64,000 bases of DNA, taken from positions 496,001 through 560,000 of the forward strand of contig JACKNI010000001.1 of NCBI GenBank assembly GCA_024234935.1, in the 5' to 3' direction. Of the stretch, positions 8,103 to 16,884 are shown piece by piece (the first letter of the stretch is position 1; every line of letters starts with the position of its first letter). This DNA is from Chromatiales bacterium. Lineage in GTDB: Bacteria; Pseudomonadota; Gammaproteobacteria; Steroidobacterales; GCA-2729495. The notes beneath the pieces are model-generated. The model saw only the letters and a program-made list of their open reading frames with translations. It did no database searches and had not been told where the DNA came from. The position numbers and the translations under genes were made by a program.

Positions 8103-10765
8103 TCGGCGTCTTCTTCCGTCGCTTCGGTCGCATATACGCCGGTAAGCACAGCGAACTGCCCGGAAGCCAGCGCCGGTTTTGCCGGATCGATGCGAAAATC
8201 GCCCGCCGCAAACTCGTCAGCGAGCAATTCGAGCTGGCCCTTCCAGCGCGCCACCACACCGTTCCAGTCCAGCTCCGGCTCGGCAAAGAACTTCCCTGGC
8301 GTCGTCAGGCAGCCTGTTCCAAGCGCCGGATCGCCGACACCGTAAACCACGACGGTGGACGGCGTGAACTGCAGCACCGCCACGCCGCGACAGCCAGTCC
8401 TTAGCGCATACAGCGGGAGCTGGCAGTCTTCCAGTCGCTGGCTACGCCACGACTTTGGCTTGAAGCTGCCGGTCTTGTAGTCGATGACCAGCTGCGCACC
8501 ATCGGCAAAGGTGTCGATGCGATCAAGGCGCAACGCCAGGGCAAGCGAGCCAATAGTCAGCGAGCGCGGCGTTTCGGTTTCAGCCGTGAACTCACCCCAC
8601 TCCGTCTCCCGTGCAGCGAGCAACAGAAGCTGGGACCACAGACGCTCGCGCTCAAGTTCGCGCAGACGGCGCAGAAAAACGTCCCTGCGCGGCAGCCAGT
8701 CATCCAGCACGTTTTCGACCAGTCCTGAAAAAAGGTCCGACAGGCGTGACCGGGGCACGAGCGCCAGTCCGTGCCGGCACTCCTCATGACCATAGAGGCG
8801 TTCAAGCAACCGGTGAAGCAGATTGCCGCGCGTAGCCGGGTCCAGCGGACGCGAGGGCTGTGGCAACTCCATACCGCGCAGCCGCGCTTCGATAAAGGCC
8901 CGCGCCGGACAGACTGCCTGCAGCGACAGGACACGGGCACCGCCGCGCACACGCTGACCCGACGGCCATGGAGGTGGCGGATCCGCAGCGACAGTTTCCG
9001 GTTGCGCTGATTGACCGACGCTGTACCGGTCCGGATTCGGCATCAGCGCCGGGCTCATTGACGCCCCGGCGCTCATTGTCGCGCGGATCCCCGCAAGCAG
9101 CGGGCTCATCAGCAAGTCTGCATCGCCGCGCTGACGGGCCCAGCTGAGGACCAGCTCATCGGCACTCGTCAGCAATCGGGAAAAGCGCCGCCCGGTCCAT
9201 GCCTGCAAGGTGGCCGGTGCAGCAGCCGGAATCCCCGCCGTGCGCTGCAGTTGCAACGGCACCAGCGAATGGGGATGAGGCGCCGGCGGCCATCGGTCTG
9301 CGGTCATGCCGCACACCCAGAGGTGATCGAAGCTCTGGCCCGCCGCCTCCTCCAGACTGAGTACCTGCACGCCTTCCGGCATGGCCTCGGGAACGAACGG
9401 CCGCTCGCCGGCCAGGCTCTCGATGCCGGCCAGCGCGGCGCGCTGCGAGACCTTGCCGATCACCTCGTCGCAAGCGGCCCAGGACTGCAGCAAACCCTGC
9501 CATGCGCCTGCAGCCTGAAACTCCTCGCTGTCGAGTCCGCGCTCACCGGGCCATCCATGCGCTTCGAGTACGCGCGCAAACAGCGCCGACCATTGACTGG
9601 GCACAAGCCGGCCACCGGCATCATCGAGCAGACCGGCTGCCGCATCAAAACCGGCAGCGAGCCGTGGCGACAGCTTTCGTGCCCGCGCCACGAGCGACTC
9701 GCGACTGATATGGCCACCTGGCGCGTTACGCAGCCAAAGCTCGAGTTCGGCCCGCCCGGCCTGCTCAGTCGCGGCACCACCCGAATAGACCGAGCGCAAC
9801 ACCTGGCTGAGGAGTTCAAAATCGGGCTCGGCAGCCGATGCCTGCAAGAGACGCAGGGCTGCTGCAACCACCGGATAATCCGCCAGCACCCATCCGCCCG
9901 ATAGGCTGAGCGGCGGTGCGGATGGCCGATGCAGTTGCCAGCCCGGCGCCAGTATCTCGAGCAGGCTTCTGCGGACGGCAGCGGCGCGCTGCCCGAGTTC
10001 CGGCACGATGATGGCAACCTGGGCATGCGGCGACTCGTCAAGACGCTGGCGCGCCCACCAGCCCGCCTGTACCAGCTCATCGGCCTCATCCAGACAGCTG
10101 ACGACGCCTGTCTCACCGGCGCGCGCTGTCGGCCAAAGCGTTTCTACTGTGCAGCCCGCATCGGCGAGCGCCTTGCCCAGGGCCGCATATGCGGGCGGCC
10201 AGGGATCGAACGCCATCCAGCCGATATACTGCGGTAGCGGCAACAGTCCGGCTGAGAGCTCTGCTGTCAGCGCCTGCATCGCGCCGGTAATGTCCAGCCA
10301 CTCACCGTCTTTCAGCAAGCCCTGGTAGGCATGCACCCATTGCGAGAAAGCACGGGCATCTCCGCTGTCTGCCGCGGTCTGCAGCTCGGCAGCACTGATG
10401 CCCCAGGTCTGGCAGAGGCGCCAACCTGAACTCGCGAGTGGTACCAGTACGCCGATGTCAGCGGCTGCACTACCGTTGCGCTCTGCCCAGCGCGCGATCA
10501 CCCGCCACCAGAGCAGACGACACTCTTCCTCGGACAACAGCCGGCGGGTGCCCGACGGAGTATCCAGCACAACCGCAGCATCCCAGCAGCGTTGTATCCA
10601 GGCATCCAGTGGCAGGATGTCGGCACCGGGCCAGACGCCGAGCCCCGCCGCGGCCTGGCTGCGATCCCAGTCGAGCCGCAGCGTGCGGGCCAGCCGATGC
10701 GTGGCCGTGATGACCGTACCGCCGCCAGCAAGAACCTCCCGTGTGGCGGGTGTCACTGGGGGCAT
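8099..10765 (-). CDS. AddB-like PD-(D/E)XK nuclease (probable DNA repair protein)
   Basis: This 888-residue protein pairs with the downstream AddA-like helicase. The N-terminal part resembles an inactivated helicase: no clear Walker A is visible, and the sequence starts with a VITATHRLARTLR segment. The C-terminal quarter holds a nuclease site, with VIDYKTGSFKP around Lys764 and QLPLYALRT after it. The four-cysteine iron-sulfur staple of Bacillus AddB is not visible; only the single cysteine in LSLQAVCPARAF lies where the first would be. I believe it belongs to the proteobacterial AddB-like group annotated as a probable DNA repair protein. Overlap with the helicase gene suggests equal expression. 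Confidence 0.82.
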   Translation of the reverse strand: MPPVTPATREVLAGGGTVITATHRLARTLRLDWDRSQAAAGLGVWPGADILPLDAWIQRCWDAAVVLDTPSGTRRLLSEEECRLLWWRVIARWAERNGSAAADIGVLVPLASSGWRLCQTWGISAAELQTAADSGDARAFSQWVHAYQGLLKDGEWLDITGAMQALTAELSAGLLPLPQYIGWMAFDPWPPAYAALGKALADAGCTVETLWPTARAGETGVVSCLDEADELVQAGWWARQRLDESPHAQVAIIVPELGQRAAAVRRSLLEILAPGWQLHRPSAPPLSLSGGWVLADYPVVAAALRLLQASAAEPDFELLSQVLRSVYSGGAATEQAGRAELELWLRNAPGGHISRESLVARARKLSPRLAAGFDAAAGLLDDAGGRLVPSQWSALFARVLEAHGWPGERGLDSEEFQAAGAWQGLLQSWAACDEVIGKVSQRAALAGIESLAGERPFVPEAMPEGVQVLSLEEAAGQSFDHLWVCGMTADRWPPAPHPHSLVPLQLQRTAGIPAAAPATLQAWTGRRFSRLLTSADELVLSWARQRGDADLLMSPLLAGIRATMSAGASMSPALMPNPDRYSVGQSAQPETVAADPPPPWPSGQRVRGGARVLSLQAVCPARAFIEARLRGMELPQPSRPLDPATRGNLLHRLLERLYGHEECRHGLALVPRSRLSDLFSGLVENVLDDWLPRRDVFLRRLRELERERLWSQLLLLAARETEWGEFTAETETPRSLTIGSLALALRLDRIDTFADGAQLVIDYKTGSFKPKSWRSQRLEDCQLPLYALRTGCRGVAVLQFTPSTVVVYGVGDPALGTGCLTTPGKFFAEPELDWNGVVARWKGQLELLADEFAAGDFRIDPAKPALASGQFAVLTGVYATEATEEDAE

Positions 10766-10804
10766 GCGGCTGGCAGGCGCAAAAGCGCGGCGCCGGTGAA
10801 TCGT

Positions 10805-12040
10805 TCAGGCTGTCCGTTCGGCCACATAGCCGTCGAGCAACTCCTGGATCCGGCCAAATACATCCTTCAGCATGTCGGCATCGGGCAGATTGGTTATGCG
10901 GAAGAAGTTGTTGTCGCGGGTATTGAAACTGGTGCCTGGCGCGACCAGCACATGCTTCTTCTCGAGCAGGTCGAGCGCGAAGGCCTGGTCATCGAAGCCG
11001 GGAAATCGGGACTTGTCCACCCCGACGAAGGCATACATCGCACCGGCCGGTGGCGTGACATCAAGATATGGACTGGCTGCAATCGAATCGATGATCACGC
11101 GCCGCGACTCATACAGCCGTCCGCCGGGCCGCACCAGTTCCTGCACGCTCTGAAAACCGCCGAGCGCCGTCTGCACCGCCCATTGCGCCGGCACATTACT
11201 GCACAGACGCAGCGAGGCAAGCAGATCCATCGCATGCAGATAGTCGCCGGCCTGCTCGCGCGCCCCACTCAGCGAAACCCAGCCCACACGATAACCGCAG
11301 GCACGGTAGACCTTCGACAGGCCGCTGAAAGTTGCGCACAGCGTGTCGTTGACCAGCGGCGCCAGCGGTACGAAGCGCGCATCGTCGTAGGTCATCTGAT
11401 CGTAGATCTCGTCGCTGAACAGGATGAGCTGATGTTTCTCGGCGAGGCGCACGATGGCGCGCAGCGTTTCTTCCGCGTAGACGGCACCGGTGGGATTGTT
11501 TGGATTGATCACGACGATCGCACGTGTACGTGGCGTGATGAGCCGGGCAATCGCTTCCGGGTCCGGCTGAAATCCGGCCTCGGGACGACAGGGATAGTGA
11601 ACCGCCCGTCCCTGGTTCAGGGTCACGCTGGCCGTCCACAACGGATAGTCAGGGCTTGGCACCAGCACCTCGTCGCCAGGGTTGAGCAGCGCCCGCAAGC
11701 TCAGGTCGATGAGTTCGCTGACACCGTTGCCGATGAACACATCCTCCGCGGTTACACCGATGACGCCCCGCTCCTGCTGCTGCATGACCACGGCTTCACG
11801 GGCGGGAAAGATGCCTTTCTGATGACAATAGCCTTCGGCACTTTGCAGGTTCTCGATGATCGCCAGTCGCATGGTTTCCGGTGCACGAAAACCAAAGCGA
11901 CCCGGATTGCCGATATTCAGCGAAATGATCTCGTACCCACGCCGCTCCATCTCGTGCGCGCGATTCGCGAGCCGTCCGCGAATTTCGTAGCGAACACCGC
12001 CGAGCGCGGTGCTGGGTTTGAAGGTAAATGATTGCTTCAT
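10805..12040 (-). CDS. alaA: PLP-dependent alanine/glutamate-pyruvate aminotransferase, AlaA type
   Basis: This 411-residue class I/II aminotransferase closely follows the AlaA (YfbQ) pattern: YDIRG-like YEIRGRLANRAHEME, LNIGNPGRFGFRAPE, SAEGYCHQKGIFPAREAV, GNGVSELIDLSLRALL and PSPDYPLWTASV. PLP-binding lysine is Lys243 in SGLSKVYRACGYRVGW, and NPNNPTGAVY binds cofactor and substrate. It would interconvert pyruvate and glutamate with alanine and 2-oxoglutarate. It lies 12 bases after the MFS gene and 39 bases before the AddB-like gene on the same strand, so all four may be one transcript, although no functional link to DNA repair is evident. Confidence 0.87.
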   Translation of the reverse strand: MKQSFTFKPSTALGGVRYEIRGRLANRAHEMERRGYEIISLNIGNPGRFGFRAPETMRLAIIENLQSAEGYCHQKGIFPAREAVVMQQQERGVIGVTAEDVFIGNGVSELIDLSLRALLNPGDEVLVPSPDYPLWTASVTLNQGRAVHYPCRPEAGFQPDPEAIARLITPRTRAIVVINPNNPTGAVYAEETLRAIVRLAEKHQLILFSDEIYDQMTYDDARFVPLAPLVNDTLCATFSGLSKVYRACGYRVGWVSLSGAREQAGDYLHAMDLLASLRLCSNVPAQWAVQTALGGFQSVQELVRPGGRLYESRRVIIDSIAASPYLDVTPPAGAMYAFVGVDKSRFPGFDDQAFALDLLEKKHVLVAPGTSFNTRDNNFFRITNLPDADMLKDVFGRIQELLDGYVAERTA

Positions 12041-12052
12041 GCGAAACGCCCT

Positions 12053-13324
12053 TTATGTGCCCGTCTTCTTGCCGGTACCGGCCTGTGTGCCGGTATGGAA
12101 CAGGGTTGACAGAATGAATGCCAGTCCGACCAGTACAGCAACCAGCAGGAAGGCCAGGTCATAAGAGCCCGTGTTGTCACGGATCGCACCGATCATCGGC
12201 GGACCCAGGCCACCGCCCAGCGTGTCGAGCACGGTAATCGCACCCAGTATCTTACCGAGATGGCGTGGACCGAAGTAATCCGCCGCCAGCAACTGCAGCA
12301 GCGTATACAGCCCACCCCAACCCAGACCGAACATCGCCAGGCCGATCCAGATGCCGCTTGCCGCGGGCAGTCTGAGTACTGCGGTACCTGCCAGCATGAT
12401 GCCAAGTGCGGCCACGAATACCGGCTTTTTGCCCAGCCGGTCAGCAAGAAAACCATTGATCACCTTGCCGCACAGGCCCAGGTAAAACAGCACCGTATAA
12501 CTGAAGCCGGCATCCATCTGCGAAAAGCCGCGACCGAGCATGTAAAGATTCAGGTGCGCCTGGGTACCGATGATCGCGAAGAAACTGGTCATTGCAATCA
12601 GCGCGAGCAACCAGAAATTGCGCGTACGAAAAGCCTCCGATAGCGACATCCCGCCGAGTACCGGTGAATGTCCGGCGGTGCGCTGCGCCGGCGGTTGCTG
12701 TGCACCGAGATCGGCCGGCCGCTCACGAATGACAAAAAATATGACCGGCAACAGCAGCAGTGGCAGCAGGCTCATCCAGGCAAAACTCGCGCGCCAGCCG
12801 ATCTCACCCATCAGTGCTGCATTGATCGGCGGCAGCGTGCCATTGCCAAGACTGGTCCCGGCCAGCGCGATACCCAGGGCCAGACCGCGATCCCTGACGA
12901 ACCAGCGCGAGATGAGGATCACAATGACGATCAGCCCGCAGCTGGCCAGCGCTGAGGCAAACAGCAGGTGTATCCAGTAAATCTGGTCAAGACTGTCGAC
13001 CGTCGAGTAAAGAAAATAACCCGCTGACAGCAGCAGTGCGCCAAGCACCATCAGCGGCCGCACACCAAAACGATCGGCTGCCGCGCCAGCCAGTGGTGCC
13101 AACAATCCGCTCACGGCCAGTGTTATCGCATCCCGAGTCTTGAGACCGGCGAGCGTCACGCTGCCACCCATCGACTCGTTGAGTGACTCGATCAGCGGTT
13201 TGTCGAATACATTGAGGCCACCCAGCGTCATGCCGTTGGTGATCAGCAGAATGAAGCCGGAGGCAAAGGCAATGACCCAACCATAGTAGAAAGCCTTGCT
13301 GTCCTGCTTTGTCATCAACCTCAA
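12053..13324 (-). CDS. MFS transporter, oxalate/monocarboxylate-like
   Basis: This 423-residue major facilitator protein has about twelve hydrophobic segments. The first is YYGWVIAFASGFILLITNG and the loop 2-3 motif is GAAADRFGVRPLMVLG. The opening WVIxFxxG and the overall spacing resemble the oxalate:formate antiporter and monocarboxylate branch of MFS, suggesting an organic-anion substrate; this is an inference. Codon 4 (ATG at 13315, MTKQDSK) is an alternative start. The gene is first in the minus-strand chain ahead of alaA, so carriage of pyruvate or a similar acid is possible. The tail is rich in Gly, Thr and Lys. Confidence 0.8.
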   Translation of the reverse strand: MRLMTKQDSKAFYYGWVIAFASGFILLITNGMTLGGLNVFDKPLIESLNESMGGSVTLAGLKTRDAITLAVSGLLAPLAGAAADRFGVRPLMVLGALLLSAGYFLYSTVDSLDQIYWIHLLFASALASCGLIVIVILISRWFVRDRGLALGIALAGTSLGNGTLPPINAALMGEIGWRASFAWMSLLPLLLLPVIFFVIRERPADLGAQQPPAQRTAGHSPVLGGMSLSEAFRTRNFWLLALIAMTSFFAIIGTQAHLNLYMLGRGFSQMDAGFSYTVLFYLGLCGKVINGFLADRLGKKPVFVAALGIMLAGTAVLRLPAASGIWIGLAMFGLGWGGLYTLLQLLAADYFGPRHLGKILGAITVLDTLGGGLGPPMIGAIRDNTGSYDLAFLLVAVLVGLAFILSTLFHTGTQAGTGKKTGT

Positions 13325-13390
13325 CCTGTTCCGATAAGCTGACTCGCGCGGCGGCCACGATACCGGATTAGGGGCGGTTCCCCAAGCTGC

Positions 13391-13418
13391 TTGCCGGCGA
13401 ACGGCGACAGGCTAGAAT
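13391..13418 (+). promoter_or_regulatory. Probable sigma70 promoter of the VOC gene
   Basis: A -35 element TTGCCG (13391-13396) and a -10 element TAGAAT (13413-13418) are separated by 16 bases. A start site near 13425 would give a leader of about 27 bases before ATG 13452. It sits in the 127-base gap between divergent genes. Confidence 0.55.
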
Positions 13419-13451
13419 CAGGCCACAAGTCGCGCAGGACCACAGGCCCGC

Positions 13452-14360
13452 ATGCTCAGATATATCGCCGTCGTCACGCTCGTCGTCAATCAGCTGTCAG
13501 CAGTCGAAGAGCCCTATCGCCTGCACCTGAACTATACGGCCATGCATCGTGGCACGGTCAGCGCGGAACAGGCAGCGCTGTGGGCGGCGCCGGCGATGAA
13601 TGGCAAGCCATTTGTGATCCTGGGGCCAGCCAGCGGCGAACCCGTCTATCTGCGCTTTATCGAAGACCAGGCGGCCGTGATGCCCGCCCCCGGCACGAGC
13701 TTTGGCTGGAATGCCGCTGAGTTGCTGGTTACCGATCCGGACCGTCTCGCCGCTGAGCTGGAAGGGTCCGCGTTCCGCGTAATCGGCGAGCCCCGAGACC
13801 TCTGGGCTGCACCGGATGCACCGCGCGCCATGCAGGCCTTGGGTCCTGCCGGTGAACTCCTCTATTTCACCCGCGTGATCCCCTCCGCGTTCAGGATTCC
13901 CATGACACCGGCCAGCAGCCCGGTGGACCGCATCTTCATCATGGTCGTCGGCGGTCCCTCGATGGCCGCCATGCAGAACTGGTATCGCGATGCGCTTGGA
14001 CTCAAGCCCGGAGCGGCCAGCGCCTGGCAGATCAATACGCTGTCGCAGGCACTGAAGCTGCCACCGGAAACCAGATACCAGCTGTCGATCGCGCCCATGC
14101 CGCGCGACTTCGAGATCGAACTGGACGAGTATCCGTCGGTGTCAAAGCCGCGCGCGGCTCGTGCGGGCTCGCTGCCGCCCGGTATCGCGATGGTCAGCAT
14201 CGGCGTCGACCGGCTTGAGGACCTTCGTGTCGATTGGCGGGCACCGCCCGCTCGAATCGCGGATTTTCCCTATAACGGCCGGCGCACAGCGGTAACGACG
14301 GGGCCCGCGGGCGAATGGCTGGAGTTCATTGAGGCGACCACACCCGCAGTGCCGAAGTAA
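13452..14360 (+). CDS. Two-domain VOC-superfamily protein without the usual metal histidines
   Basis: This 302-residue protein resembles a tandem vicinal-oxygen-chelate (glyoxalase/dioxygenase) fold. Repeat one ends with LGPAGELLYFTRV and repeat two with TTGPAGEWLEFIEA, the usual closing strand of VOC modules. The second repeat opens VDRIFIMVVGGPSMAAMQNWYRDALGL, where a metal-binding His is normally expected early in the strand but Ile/Met is present. It is a clear paralog of the protein at 43191-44030: both share GWNAAEL(L/I)V, SAEQAALW versus SADQARLW, and LPPGIA(M/I)VS. Substrate and activity are unknown. A good promoter precedes it. It ends two bases before the convergent unknown gene. 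Confidence 0.72.
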   Translation: MLRYIAVVTLVVNQLSAVEEPYRLHLNYTAMHRGTVSAEQAALWAAPAMNGKPFVILGPASGEPVYLRFIEDQAAVMPAPGTSFGWNAAELLVTDPDRLAAELEGSAFRVIGEPRDLWAAPDAPRAMQALGPAGELLYFTRVIPSAFRIPMTPASSPVDRIFIMVVGGPSMAAMQNWYRDALGLKPGAASAWQINTLSQALKLPPETRYQLSIAPMPRDFEIELDEYPSVSKPRAARAGSLPPGIAMVSIGVDRLEDLRVDWRAPPARIADFPYNGRRTAVTTGPAGEWLEFIEATTPAVPK

Positions 14361-14362
14361 CT

Positions 14363-15100
14363 TCAGACCGAGCGTTCGAAGTCGACCAGTTCATACTCCG
14401 TCAGCATGTAGCCGCCGATCACGCCCCTCAGGAAGATGTAGTCGCCATCCGCAGTACACCAGATGTCATAGGGTGGATGTGCCTCGGGCAGGCCCGGCGA
14501 TGATACGAAACGGTAATGCAGGGCATCGAAGGTTCCGGCCTTTACCGTGATCTTCTCCTCACCCACATACTCCACGCCAAAACCGATACGGAACAGCATC
14601 GGTCCGGTGGCGCCGCGATGATCCGGAGAAGACAGCAGCATCTCGTCGATACTCTGCACGCCGGGACCCTTGTTGCGGTCAAAGAGCTGCATATGCCAGG
14701 CATCGCAGACGATCGCGTGATTCTGGAATGCCTGCAGCCGGCCGGTGGTTTCCATGCGCTGCGTAACACGGCCATCGAGAGCGGTATAGGTCTCGCACTC
14801 GGCGAAATCCTTGCCGAAACGGAACCAGCCGGTGCCGGTAAAGCGGTCGTTGACGCTCAGCCGTACAAAGCAGTCAGTCGGCAGCCACTGCGCGTCGAGA
14901 CTGTAGACGATGTCACGCATCACGCTGGGCCGGTCGTCGATTTCCGAGTGGGCCATGCAGGTGCGGCGGCCATCGCTGTGCACTGTGATGTGGAAATACT
15001 CGCGTCCACGCTCCTGACCAACGCGGTCAGGCTTGTTGCTGGTGTAGGCGATGGTGCCGCGTACGGCACGCTGGTCGCGCTGCAGGATGCTCGTGCTCAT
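14363..15100 (-). CDS. Protein of unknown function (245 aa)
   Basis: I do not recognise this family with confidence. The 245-residue product has no signal peptide or membrane segment. It is rich in Asp, Tyr and Phe and reads as a soluble beta-rich protein. Late in the sequence, EKITVKAGTFDALHYRFVSS resembles the VxAGTFDAxxY pattern seen in DUF3108-like and related beta-barrel domains, followed by YDIWCTADGDYIFLRGVIGG. That pattern could indicate a lipid or hydrophobic-ligand fold, which is speculative. It precedes the convergent VOC gene by two bases and lies downstream of the sulfurtransferase on the opposite strand to etfBA. Confidence 0.6.
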   Translation of the reverse strand: MSTSILQRDQRAVRGTIAYTSNKPDRVGQERGREYFHITVHSDGRRTCMAHSEIDDRPSVMRDIVYSLDAQWLPTDCFVRLSVNDRFTGTGWFRFGKDFAECETYTALDGRVTQRMETTGRLQAFQNHAIVCDAWHMQLFDRNKGPGVQSIDEMLLSSPDHRGATGPMLFRIGFGVEYVGEEKITVKAGTFDALHYRFVSSPGLPEAHPPYDIWCTADGDYIFLRGVIGGYMLTEYELVDFERSV

Positions 15101-15227
15101 GCTGTGTCAGTCCTTCGAAGTCTGTGTGATCCCCTGCTGCCGCACTGAAGGGCCACCGCAGGCTTTGCCGGGGCGCAGACTTTACGGGGAAAGGAGCCTG
15201 CCGCCAACCGCCTGCACAGGAAATGGC

Positions 15228-16064
15228 TCAGCTTTCCCGCTCCACCGGCCGCCCAGCGGAGCGTATCCATTCGCTCCACGAGCCCACATACAGGCCAGCT
15301 CCGGGCCAGCCGGCCAGCTCAAGAGCGAATATGCCGTGACAGGCCGTCACCCCCGAACCGCACATGCAGACCACTTCGGCAACCGGCCGGTCACCGATCA
15401 TCGCCGAATAATTCCGGCGCAGCTCTGCAGCCGGAAGAAAACGACCGTCGGGCCCCAGGTTCCTGGAAAACGGAGCACTCACCGCGCCCGGCACATGCCC
15501 GGCCACCGGATCGATAGGCTCCACCCGTCCGAGATAGCGATCGTGTGAGCGCAGATCCAGCAGCAGGATCCGCGCCGTACCGAGTGCGGCTTCGATGTTC
15601 CGGGTTGTGGCTACCGGCATACTGCCGGGCCGGGCCACAAACCGGCCCTTGCGCCGGGCTGGCACTTCGGTGCTGATCGGCAGGCCGGCCGCACACCAGG
15701 CAGCGAAGCCGCCGTCCAGCAGGCTGACTTCGGTGTGGCCAAGCCAGCGCAGCAGCCACCACAGACGCGCCGCCAGCGCACCACCACCCTCGTCATAGAC
15801 GACCACCCGGGTCTCCGGCCCAATGCCGAAGCCTGACAGCAGCTGCTGCAGATCCTCCACATCCGGCAGCGGATGACGGCCGGTTTCCGCTGTCCTGGGG
15901 CCGGCCAGATCCCTGTCCAGGTCTGCGTAGTAGGCGCCGGGAATATGTCTCTCGGCGTAGAGGCGCGAGCCTGCCGCCGGCTGCTGCAGGTTGAACCGGC
16001 AATCCACCACAACGAGGTCGGGATTGCTCAAATCAGCGGCAAGGTCGTCTATTGAAACAAGCAT
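15228..16064 (-). CDS. sseA: 3-mercaptopyruvate sulfurtransferase (two rhodanese domains)
   Basis: This 278-residue protein has two rhodanese domains. The N-terminal, inactive domain starts with VSIDDLAADLSNPDLVVVDC. The C-terminal domain carries the catalytic loop CGSGVTAC with nucleophile Cys235. The CG(S/T)GVTA loop is typical of 3-mercaptopyruvate sulfurtransferases, whereas thiosulfate sulfurtransferases have CRKGVT, so I prefer the former. It would transfer sulfur from 3-mercaptopyruvate to thiols or cyanide in the cytoplasm. It ends with GLYVGSWSEWIRS, the usual finish of the second domain. It is divergent from etfB. Confidence 0.9.
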   Translation of the reverse strand: MLVSIDDLAADLSNPDLVVVDCRFNLQQPAAGSRLYAERHIPGAYYADLDRDLAGPRTAETGRHPLPDVEDLQQLLSGFGIGPETRVVVYDEGGGALAARLWWLLRWLGHTEVSLLDGGFAAWCAAGLPISTEVPARRKGRFVARPGSMPVATTRNIEAALGTARILLLDLRSHDRYLGRVEPIDPVAGHVPGAVSAPFSRNLGPDGRFLPAAELRRNYSAMIGDRPVAEVVCMCGSGVTACHGIFALELAGWPGAGLYVGSWSEWIRSAGRPVERES

Positions 16065-16080
16065 GAATCCTGCTCTGTAC

Positions 16081-16108
16081 TTGTCGGGGCTGGGCCAGTG
16101 GTTAAAAA
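16081..16108 (+). promoter_or_regulatory. Candidate promoter of etfBA
   Basis: TTGTCG (16081-16086) and TAAAAA (16103-16108) are 16 bases apart, in the short gap between divergent sseA and etfB. An AGGAAG ribosome-binding site follows a few bases before ATG 16132. The -10 match is only fair. Confidence 0.4.
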
Positions 16109-16131
16109 TACCGGCTCCTCAGGAAGCCAAC

Positions 16132-16884
16132 ATGCACAAAATCATCGTTTGTCTCAAGCGCGTCGTCGATTACAACGTGCGCATTCGCGTCAAGCCGGAC
16201 GGCTCCGGGGTGATTACCGAAGGGCTCAAGATGAGCATCAACCCCTTCGATGAAATCGCACTCGAAGAAGCCCTGCGCATCCGCGAACAAGGCGCTGTCG
16301 GTGAAATCATTGCGGTTTCCATCGGCCCGGATGACTGCCAGCAGCAGTTGCGCACCGCGCTGGCCATGGGTGCCGACCGCGCCATTCTCGTGCAGACCGA
16401 CGCGGAACTTGAGCCGCTGGGTGCGGCCCGCAGCCTGCTGAAGATCGTCGAGCGCGAACAGCCGGAACTGGTGCTGCTCGGCAAACAGGCCATCGATGAC
16501 GACTGCAGCCAGACCGGCCAGATGCTGGCCGCATTGTGGGGGCGTCCGCAGGCGACCTTTGCCTCGAAGGTAGAGATCAGCGACAAGTCAGTCCGTGTAA
16601 CCCGCGAAGTGGATGCCGGGCTCGAAGTCATCGAAGTCGATCTGCCGGCCGTTATCACCACCGACCTGCGCCTCAACGAACCCCGCTATGTGAAGCTGCC
16701 GGACATCATGAAGGCCAAGAAGAAACCCATCGAGACGGTGCCGCTCGAAAGTCTCGGCGCTGATACGGCCGTCAAACTGCGCACGCTGCGCCATGAAACA
16801 CCGGCGCCACGAGGCAAGGGTATCGTGGTCAAGGACGTTGCCGCACTCATCGCCGCACTGCGCGAACGGGGTCTTTCCGCATGA
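16132..16884 (+). CDS. etfB: Electron transfer flavoprotein beta subunit
   Basis: This is the 250-residue beta subunit of the electron transfer flavoprotein, which binds AMP and, with EtfA, carries electrons from acyl-CoA dehydrogenases to the quinone pool. The start ATG 16132 gives MHKIIVCLKRVVDYNVRIRV, the family's normal N-terminus; a longer frame from 15991 is not needed. Signature segments include NPFDEIALEEALRIRE, GADRAILV and LLGKQAIDDDCSQTGQMLA. The gene overlaps etfA by four bases. No ETF-ubiquinone oxidoreductase is nearby. Confidence 0.96.
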   Translation: MHKIIVCLKRVVDYNVRIRVKPDGSGVITEGLKMSINPFDEIALEEALRIREQGAVGEIIAVSIGPDDCQQQLRTALAMGADRAILVQTDAELEPLGAARSLLKIVEREQPELVLLGKQAIDDDCSQTGQMLAALWGRPQATFASKVEISDKSVRVTREVDAGLEVIEVDLPAVITTDLRLNEPRYVKLPDIMKAKKKPIETVPLESLGADTAVKLRTLRHETPAPRGKGIVVKDVAALIAALRERGLSA

